The notes under the pieces: generated by a model
What the model saw: the letters and a program-made list of their open reading frames with translations, nothing else
The model's database searches: none
What the model was told of the DNA's origin: nothing
DNA from: an uncultured Mollicutes bacterium
Lineage (GTDB): Bacteria > Bacillota_I > Bacilli_A > Acholeplasmatales > Anaeroplasmataceae
Length of the DNA: 6,139 nucleotides
Assembly: GCA_947174685.1 (NCBI GenBank)
Contig: CAMWJY010000055.1
Coordinates: forward strand, 1 to 6,139
Direction of reading: 5' to 3'
Made by a program: the position numbers and the translations under genes
Shown: one piece after another, positions 5,467 to 6,139 of the stretch
Position numbering within the stretch: the stretch's first letter is position 1
How the letters are laid out: every line of letters starts with the position of its first letter

Positions 5467-6139
5467 TTAACGATATATTTCATACATATAATAATCGCTC
5501 TTATATTTAGCTATGATGTCTGTACCATCTGAAAAATAACAATTACGGATACTAGTATTACCTTTATAAGTATATTTGTAGCTCCATGTAGAGGATCCTG
5601 TCTCAGTTGGTAACAACGTGATATAAATATGCTGGGCACATAGTCTATATGAATCTGTTAGATTATAGTTAAGGTCATAGAAACAATAAGCACCAATTCT
5701 TTTGCAGGATGCAGGAATTACAACCTGATTTATTGGACATCCTCTAAAGCCTTTTTCTCCAATACTATAAAGTCCTTCGGCAAGCTCTAAAGTTATTAAT
5801 GCATTGCAATGCTCAAATGCTTGAGCGGAAATACGTAAGGATTTTGTACCAAAGCCAGTTGACGCAGTAGGTTTCTTTGCAGTTGGTTGAAAGACAACTT
5901 TTGTAAGCTTTTCACAATATCGAAATGCTTCTTCATTGACATATTCCATTGTAGAAGGAATTTCTAGTTCTGTAATATCTGTACATCTAAAAGCGTACGC
6001 AACAATAGTAGAAACTTCATATTTTTCATTCTCATAGGTAACATAATTAGGAATTTTAACAATCCCTGTGATTCCTGGAGATTGTGTAGTAATATTAGCA
6101 ACTTTGATGTTACTAGCATTTGTAAATAGAGCATAACGT
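5467..6139 (-). CDS. BspA-like leucine-rich-repeat protein, 5' end outside window
   Basis: The frame is open from the stop at 5467 to the right edge: 223 visible residues. An ATG at 5949 is internal, because repeats of the same type continue upstream of it. Residue numbers here count from 6138. LRR_5-type units are marked by an aromatic residue and often Cys: AYAFRCTDITELEIP (47-61), EEAFRYCEKLTKVVF (69-83), AQAFEHCNALITLEL (105-119), EKGFRGCPINQVVIP (128-142) and AYCFYDL (150-156). The last 25 residues (FSDGTDIIAKYKSDYYMYEI) resemble the DGT..YK ending common after the last repeat in BspA-like proteins, so the C-terminus looks natural. BspA-like proteins are usually exported and bind host or bacterial surfaces; here any signal peptide would be outside the window. 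No LPXTG motif or C-terminal membrane anchor is seen. The function is unknown beyond the fold. Confidence 0.85.
   Translation of the reverse strand, partial: RYALFTNASNIKVANITTQSPGITGIVKIPNYVTYENEKYEVSTIVAYAFRCTDITELEIPSTMEYVNEEAFRYCEKLTKVVFQPTAKKPTASTGFGTKSLRISAQAFEHCNALITLELAEGLYSIGEKGFRGCPINQVVIPASCKRIGAYCFYDLNYNLTDSYRLCAQHIYITLLPTETGSSTWSYKYTYKGNTSIRNCYFSDGTDIIAKYKSDYYMYEIYR

Noticed and set aside
1..6139. Reassigned genetic code (TGA as Trp)
   Set aside because: All seven visible stops are TAA or TAG, but every Trp is TGG and no reading frame needs an in-frame TGA, so the standard code explains everything.

Overview
The window is AT-rich (roughly one third G+C by eye). Every gene I can support lies on the minus strand. 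Clear GAGG-type ribosome binding sites, overlapping genes, U-tailed hairpin terminators, a DegV-family protein and a QueH-type enzyme point to a low-GC Firmicute. A gut or host-associated member of the Erysipelotrichia or uncultured Bacilli type would fit, but the sequence does not settle the taxon. All tryptophans are TGG and no gene uses TGA, so there is no sign of the Mycoplasma-type code.

Read in the direction of transcription (high to low coordinates), there are three units. (1) From beyond 6139 to 5467: the C-terminal part of a BspA-like leucine-rich-repeat protein, followed by a hairpin terminator at 5335-5370. (2) A MarR-family regulator (5225-4767), a DegV/FakB-like fatty-acid-binding protein (4774-3914) and a YhhN/lysoplasmalogenase-family membrane protein (3914-3207). 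These overlap by 8 bp and 1 bp. They are read from a near-consensus promoter at 5259-5287 that sits between and within two copies of an 18-bp palindrome, probably the regulator's own operators. The unit ends at a terminator (3185-3221) whose hairpin contains the stop codon of the last gene. (3) From a promoter at 3147-3175: queH (epoxyqueuosine reductase), a metallophosphoesterase with a C-terminal SH3-like extension, an RluA/RluD-type pseudouridine synthase, and an acyl-ACP thioesterase that runs off the left edge. These are packed with overlaps of 14 and 17 bp and a 6-bp gap.

Unit 2 reads as a small lipid-handling module under one-component control: a ligand-sensing repressor, a carrier of free fatty acids, and an enzyme family that acts on lysoplasmalogens. 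Unit 3 mixes RNA modification (QueH on tRNA, pseudouridine synthase on rRNA or tRNA) with a phosphatase and a thioesterase that releases free fatty acids. The link between the thioesterase and the fatty-acid-binding protein is inference. I see no mobile element, CRISPR array, RNA gene or clearly novel system. The most informative non-coding signal is the pair of palindromes over the marR promoter.
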